Assembly: GCF_040222815.1 (NCBI RefSeq)
Contig: NZ_JAVKCH010000036.1
Coordinates: forward strand, 202,114-266,113
Direction: 5' to 3'
Source: Imperialibacter sp040222815
Lineage (GTDB): Bacteria; Bacteroidota; Bacteroidia; Cytophagales; Cyclobacteriaceae
Length of the DNA: 64,000 nt
Part shown: one piece after another, positions 59,297-64,000 of the stretch
How positions within the stretch are numbered: position 1 is the first letter of the stretch
How the letters are laid out: the number at the start of each line of letters is the position of its first letter
Notes under the pieces: generated by a model
What the model saw: the letters and a program-made list of their open reading frames with translations, nothing else
Databases searched by the model: none
Told to the model about the DNA's origin: nothing
Position numbers and translations under genes: made by a program

Positions 59297-62200
59297 ATGA
59301 CCGGGCGATCACTTACCAAGCGCTTATTTTTCCATTTCATCGCATTTAGCTTTCTTTCGTTATTTGCTACTTTATCTCACCATTCCTTCGGACAGACAAA
59401 AGGCCTGATTTATAAGCCTGCATCAGGTGGGGGGGCGGCTGTGCTTGATCCAAACGGCGATGGGTATACTTCATCGTCGGCCTCAGGCTTTGTTTCGAAT
59501 GACGAGACCGAAAGCGAAATCTCCTACGTTGCCCTGCCAAGTGTTGGGGCATCCGAACCGGACAGTGATCTTGGTCCAGGGCCTTCGTGCGGCTTTACAG
59601 ACCTGGTGAAGTCAGATGATAACAACACAATCTATACCTACCTGGATGCCGGAAATAATCTGATGTTCCGCTTCAGGTTGGGCGGGACAGCCAGTAACTC
59701 GAAGGGATATTCCATCCTAATTGACACCGACCAAAAATTTGGCGCCACCGGCCCAAATGCTGACCCCAACTATGTGGTTGGGAACCCGGGGTTTGAAATT
59801 GAGGTTGTGCTTCGTACAAATTTTGGAGTGGGGCTTTACAACGTGGACGGAACCGTTAGCCCTGTAGAAATAGGGAGTGCAACTGTTGACAGACCTTATA
59901 ACGATTACGCCCAGAAGTCGATCGCTTTGTCAGAGATTTGCGGCGACGACGACTACTTTTATGACTTTTATATTCCATTTGCTCACATCACTGCAGCTTT
60001 TCCCGGGGTAACTACCTCCACGCCACTAAGGATGGTGGGCAATACCGTCATTAATCCGAACGCAGCCATGGGAAACAACGGCATATCGGATCTTGGCGGC
60101 ATCGATGACGCCACAGGCATCACTGACGATTTGTGGGGAAGCCTTGTAGATGTATTTCCGCCAACGTCCCCTGCTGATATCGGATCAGGTACTGTACTTT
60201 ATGCCAGAGCCAGTTGTCCGTCGATCACGGGTCCACTGGCAGTAGGTGCGACATCAGTTTCAGGTACTTCTACAGAAGTGGATGGGACAATTATTGAATT
60301 ATTTAAGGACAACGTCTCTATCGGAACAACAACTGTTGCGTCTGGCGCCTGGACCAAATCGGGGCTCACAGCATTGACCCAGGGGGCTGTTATTACTGCA
60401 ACTGCGACAGTCCCTTCATCGGCGGGAACACAAAAATCTACTTCTATAGCCAACTGCGATTCTGAAACGGTGGGCTCCACTTGCACCAGCCCCCCTACGG
60501 GAGTGGCAATTTCCTCAGGCACTAAAGGAATAAGTGGCACCATTAGTAATCCCACGTCAGCGAGTATAACTATTACTGTATATAATTTCCCTTCAAACAC
60601 CGTGTGGACAAAATCTGGGCTTACGAACCCAGTGACAACAACGGGAACAACCTGGGCTGTTGAAGGGGGTACAGGTAACTTTCTTCCCAATGGAGCATAC
60701 TACGCCAAGGCACAGGCGATTGGGTTGGGGCAATGTCAGTCAAATGCATCCTCGATAGTTTGCAGTGGTTTAACTAGTTCTACTGCAACAACCATTAGTA
60801 CCGGGACTGTGTCCGAATTGACGTCGTCAATATCAGGTACAAGCGGGAGCGCCGCCAATGTTACTCTTTACATCAATGGCCTGGCTACCTCCTACACCAC
60901 TACGGCCGTGGGAACCAACTGGACCATTAATTCAATATCAGGTTTGGCAGTAGGACAGTCAATTACTGCCGTTTCTTATACAACAGGTAACTGCCCGACG
61001 ACTTCTGCCGCTAAAGTTGTAGCCGCCAAATCAAGGGCCCCATCTATTTCTGGGGAATATTGTATTGATGTTACCGGATCGGTCACAACCGTGAGCGGAG
61101 TTTCGTCAGAAGACGAAAATAGCGTTATCAAGATATACACCGGAGCAGCTGGTTTCGAATCTTACACCGGTCGTTCAGGCCTGGTGTCAGCCAATGGTGC
61201 CTGGACAGTGTCGGGACTCACGCTTGGGGTTACCACCCGAATCAGTGCAACTGCCCAAACTTCGGGCGAACTGGAAAGTGATTTTTCGGCAGGAGTGGTT
61301 ATTAATGCGAAAACCCCCGACCCTCTGAACGCTTTAGAGATTACGAGCAATCCGGTAGAAGGAGATGCGTCCATATCGGGAACTGCCACCGTTTCGGCCA
61401 ACGATCTGGTGATTCAGCTCTATATCGACGGAGTTGCAATAGACGGGGCAAATGCAACCATTGCGGGTGACCTTGCCAATGCGGGAATTCAGGTAGCCTC
61501 CTGGACGATTACAGGCCTCGCCACCCCTTTCGATAAATTGTACGCTGGCGGGTCCGCTACGGTAACTGCTGAAGCCCAGGGGGCTGGAACTTGCGAAAGT
61601 AATCACTCTGCAGCAAAAACTATAGCCTGCGCTCTACCCGCAAGTCAAACCTTTTCCGCTACAAGCACAGCTCTTGTTTGTGAAGGGGAAACGATCGATT
61701 TTCAGATCGATGGATCAGAGAATCTTATTGTGTATGAATTGATCAATCAATCGGGAGTAGCTGTGGGGCCGGCCAAACTGGGGAATGGGAGCCCATTAAG
61801 CATTACTACTTTCGGGCTTTCCGCTTCCACGACTTCAATCTCTGTGAAGGCACAAAAAATCGGTGTTACCTGTGAAACGACTTTCACACCTGCGGTAACG
61901 GTTGAAGCAAAACCACTAGCTGTAGTGTCGCTTACATCGAGCAGCCTTCAGGTTTGCCGTGGTACAACTTCAGTTGACCTGGGATATACAGTTACCGCCA
62001 ATGGCCCGGCTATTGACTACAGCATAGTATTTGATGCGGCTGCCCTTTCGGCGGGAATGACTAGTATTTCAAATAATACGACTGTTGCTTCACCAATTTC
62101 AGTAGCCGTGCCTGCAGGTATTGCTGCCGGAACATACAATGGATCATTTACTGTAAGAAACTCAAATTCACTGGTGTGTACCAGTGTAGCCAAACCCTTT

Positions 62201-63427
62201 ACGATAACAGTTGTTGAGGCGGTCATCAGTTCAGCACTTCCCGCCAGCCCAACAAGTTGTGGTGGTGCAGACGGTACTATTACAATTGGTGGACTTCAGG
62301 CGTCGGCAAGTTACACTGCCCTCGACTACAAAGACGATGGAGCAACTGTAAATCACGGTGCTTTTGTTTCGAATTCAAGCGGCGAATACCAGATAACGGG
62401 GCTAAATGCGGGTGCGTATACTGATCTGACAGTTACGATTTCCGGCTGTACATCAACTGCATTCGCCGGGCCCGTTACAATAAGTGACCCGGGGGGAGCG
62501 ACAATCTCGGAGGGCACCCATGTGCAGCCTACCAATTGTGATACACCAAACGGAGAAATCGTTCTCACCGGCGTAACAAGCGGCACATTCAATGTAAATT
62601 TTTCACTCGACGGAACGCCTCAGGCAACTCAAAGCATAAGCGCTACCGGAAGCGGGATTGCAATTCTCAACCTGGGGGAAGGAGCCTATACCAATATATC
62701 TATTACTGACGCAAGCAGCTGTAAGTCGAATACGATAAGCGGCCCCATTCAATTGACCAACAACAGCGACCCGACTATTAGTCTGGGAACAAGCCCGTCT
62801 GTTGTTACCGGATCAACTTCCGCTAATCTGCCTTATTCATCAACTACCAACAGTCCTAACGAATACACCATCGATTACGACGGAGCAGCCAACACGGCTG
62901 GCTTTGCCGACATTTCTACATTCGCAGCATTACCGTCTTCTCCTATAGTGTTAGTAGTGCCAGGTGCAGCGGCCGCTAATACTTACAATGGTTCTCTGGT
63001 TGTAAAAAACTCGTCGACTGGTTGTATTTCTTCGTCGACTGCTTTTACAGTTACAATTACTGCTGGTGGCGATGTAACGCCTCCCGCAGCAACTATTACA
63101 GGTACTCCAACAGCCGTTAACAGTACGACACCCTACAACGTAACGGTAGACTTCGGTGAAGTAGTAACAGGCTTTGTATCCGGTGAAGTAGTAGTAGGCA
63201 ACGGCTCAGTAACTGGCTTTACCGATAATGGTGATGGTACATTCACAGTGCAGATCACTCCAAGCGGAGCGGGCAACGTTACAGTAGACGTAGCAGGTTC
63301 AGTAGCCACCGATGCAGCAGGCAACAACAACACGGCAGCGACGACGGCAACAACAGTTTATGATACAACAGCTCCTTCGGAAGACATCCCGGGAGACCCA
63401 TCGGCAGTGAACAGCACCTCTCCGTAA
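59297..63427 (+). CDS. Giant exported Ig-repeat protein (interrupted, continues past window)
   Basis: The frame codes for 1376 residues up to a TAA at 63425-63427. A signal peptide (FFHFIAFSFLSLFATLSHHSFGQ) is followed by a domain with LDPNGDGYTSSSASGFVSNDE and MFRFRLGGTASNSKGYSILIDTD (about 30-300), common at the start of Bacteroidota surface giants. Then come many Ig-like or PKD-like units (GTSTEVDGTIIELFKDNVSIGT, then CESNHSAAKTIAC and SSLQVCRGTTSVDLGYTVTANG). The last part begins a series of 97-residue Big-type repeats. The reading frame stays open after the TAA to the end of the window. The full protein probably ends in a T9SS domain outside the window and acts as adhesin or gliding-surface protein. 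Confidence 0.88.
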   Translation: MTGRSLTKRLFFHFIAFSFLSLFATLSHHSFGQTKGLIYKPASGGGAAVLDPNGDGYTSSSASGFVSNDETESEISYVALPSVGASEPDSDLGPGPSCGFTDLVKSDDNNTIYTYLDAGNNLMFRFRLGGTASNSKGYSILIDTDQKFGATGPNADPNYVVGNPGFEIEVVLRTNFGVGLYNVDGTVSPVEIGSATVDRPYNDYAQKSIALSEICGDDDYFYDFYIPFAHITAAFPGVTTSTPLRMVGNTVINPNAAMGNNGISDLGGIDDATGITDDLWGSLVDVFPPTSPADIGSGTVLYARASCPSITGPLAVGATSVSGTSTEVDGTIIELFKDNVSIGTTTVASGAWTKSGLTALTQGAVITATATVPSSAGTQKSTSIANCDSETVGSTCTSPPTGVAISSGTKGISGTISNPTSASITITVYNFPSNTVWTKSGLTNPVTTTGTTWAVEGGTGNFLPNGAYYAKAQAIGLGQCQSNASSIVCSGLTSSTATTISTGTVSELTSSISGTSGSAANVTLYINGLATSYTTTAVGTNWTINSISGLAVGQSITAVSYTTGNCPTTSAAKVVAAKSRAPSISGEYCIDVTGSVTTVSGVSSEDENSVIKIYTGAAGFESYTGRSGLVSANGAWTVSGLTLGVTTRISATAQTSGELESDFSAGVVINAKTPDPLNALEITSNPVEGDASISGTATVSANDLVIQLYIDGVAIDGANATIAGDLANAGIQVASWTITGLATPFDKLYAGGSATVTAEAQGAGTCESNHSAAKTIACALPASQTFSATSTALVCEGETIDFQIDGSENLIVYELINQSGVAVGPAKLGNGSPLSITTFGLSASTTSISVKAQKIGVTCETTFTPAVTVEAKPLAVVSLTSSSLQVCRGTTSVDLGYTVTANGPAIDYSIVFDAAALSAGMTSISNNTTVASPISVAVPAGIAAGTYNGSFTVRNSNSLVCTSVAKPFTITVVEAVISSALPASPTSCGGADGTITIGGLQASASYTALDYKDDGATVNHGAFVSNSSGEYQITGLNAGAYTDLTVTISGCTSTAFAGPVTISDPGGATISEGTHVQPTNCDTPNGEIVLTGVTSGTFNVNFSLDGTPQATQSISATGSGIAILNLGEGAYTNISITDASSCKSNTISGPIQLTNNSDPTISLGTSPSVVTGSTSANLPYSSTTNSPNEYTIDYDGAANTAGFADISTFAALPSSPIVLVVPGAAAANTYNGSLVVKNSSTGCISSSTAFTVTITAGGDVTPPAATITGTPTAVNSTTPYNVTVDFGEVVTGFVSGEVVVGNGSVTGFTDNGDGTFTVQITPSGAGNVTVDVAGSVATDAAGNNNTAATTATTVYDTTAPSEDIPGDPSAVNSTSP

Positions 63428-64000
63428 ACCGTGACCTTTGAATTCAGCGAAGACGTAACAGGCTTTGCACTGGGCGACATCGTGGTTGGCAATGGTTCTG
63501 CAGGGAGCTTCGTAGCTGTAGACGGTAATACCTATACGGCCCAGATCACCCCAAGTGGCGCAGGCGACATTACTGTAGACGTAGCAGGTTCAGTAGCCAC
63601 CGATGCAGCAGGCAACAACAACACAGCAGCGACGACGGCAACAACAGTTTATGATACAACCGCTCCTGCGGCAAGCATCACAGGTGCCCCATCGGCAGTG
63701 AATAGCACGACACCCTACAACGTAACGGTAGACTTCGGCGAAGTAGTCACAGGCTTTGTAAGTGGTGATGTGACGGTAGGGAACGGATCAGTAACTGGGT
63801 TTACAGACAATGGTGATGGAACATTCACCGTACAGATCACCCCAAGTGGTGCTGGCGACATTACTGTAGACGTAGCAGGTTCAGTAGCCACCGATGCAGC
63901 TGGTAACAACAACACCGCAGCGACGACAGCAACAACGGTTTATGATACAACTGCTCCTACGGTAGACATCCAGGGTGAACCAGTAGCGGTAAACAGCACA
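63071..64000 (+). repeat. 291-bp tandem Ig-like repeats
   Basis: Units starting with GAT-(Val/Thr)-ACN-(Pro/Ala)-CC begin at 63071 and 63362 and repeat every 291 bp (97 codons): the ACA-CCC-TAC point is at 63128 and 63710, with the diverged TCT-CCG-TAA at 63419. The units code for DTTAPxxxIxGxPxAVNST, then VTVDFGEVVTGFVSG, GNGSVTGFTDNGDGTFTVQI and VAGSVATDAAGNN, a pattern of bacterial Ig-like (Big) repeats. The array runs off the window. Confidence 0.88.
63428..64000 (+). pseudogene. Continuation of the giant Ig-repeat frame after an in-frame TAA
   Basis: The frame following the TAA encodes TVTFEFSEDVTGFALGDIVVGNG and then two more repeat units without any stop to base 64000. It is the same frame as the giant gene. 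In the neighbouring units the TAA position is TAC (Tyr), so a single base change (C to A) explains the stop. It may be a true nonsense mutation, a phase or allele variant, or a sequencing or assembly error in repeated DNA. Confidence 0.75.

Noticed and set aside
60199..60690. 163-residue minus-strand frame inside the second giant gene
   Set aside because: Antisense shadow of the repeat-coding strand; valine and proline-rich with no start signal or family.

Overview
The window looks like a chromosomal segment of a gliding, aerobic member of the Bacteroidota, most likely order Cytophagales. The evidence is a gldC gene, a C-terminal sorting domain of the type IX secretion system (T9SS) on a giant exported protein, an OmpA/TPR/beta-propeller protein built like PorE, an N-terminally extended TonB-dependent receptor, the ftsX-DUF3098-uppP-truB-ribF gene order, LytS/LytTR and TPR-type two-component systems, and starts without clear Shine-Dalgarno sequences. 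No rRNA, tRNA, phage, transposase or CRISPR array was seen.

Positions 1-7530 are accessory. After a gene tail, a one-helix membrane protein and a FISUMP-domain protein, there is repeat-rich DNA and then a run of plus-strand orphan genes (2542-6729). The genes are separated by 165-200 bp imperfect palindromes that share arms ([G/T]nTAACACA ... CnTTTAGGCnGnCGTTA-like) and internal motifs (GATTG..CCGCCAC and GCGTGGCTA). These look like integron attC sites, so the region is best read as an integron-type cassette array without a visible integrase. One cassette gene is split by a single in-frame TAG. A 22-23 bp phased array of TTG[C/G]GCAA-type palindromes follows.

Positions 7532-17482 hold a 2403-residue T9SS cargo protein (SBBP propeller, 15 Ig/MBG-like repeats and three SbsA-like domains), followed on the same strand by a TPR histidine kinase and LuxR-type regulator pair. 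Positions 17716-25274 carry a polysaccharide deacetylase, a beta-carbonic anhydrase, an MscS channel and an unusual three-gene unit: an ATP-grasp ligase, a 662-residue protein with a possible Cys-His-Asn centre, and alanine racemase. Positions 25657-30799 hold a small TolQ-like membrane protein, a LytS/LytTR pair and a TonB-dependent receptor.

Positions 31249-37344 are a tight minus-strand run of nine genes: ftsX, DUF3098, uppP, truB, ribF, scoA, scoB, an M48 lipoprotein peptidase and gldC. Next come an ECF sigma factor with its probable membrane anti-sigma factor, a DNA-repair pair (PdeM-type phosphoesterase and Lhr-like helicase) without the usual ligase, a glycerophosphotransferase-like enzyme, a lipoprotein esterase, a large sensor kinase and a membrane pyrophosphatase.

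Positions 49693-52986 form a minus-strand pterin cluster (PTPS-type synthase, FolE, SDR, two small proteins and a flavin reductase) that could make and use a reduced pterin. On the plus strand follow a carotenoid-type FAD oxidoreductase, an iron-sulfur type CysH abutting a sugar epimerase, the PorE-like protein, and a giant exported Ig-repeat protein that runs off the window. The last gene has a TAA exactly where its 97-residue repeats have a conserved TAC; the same frame stays open beyond it to the end of the window.
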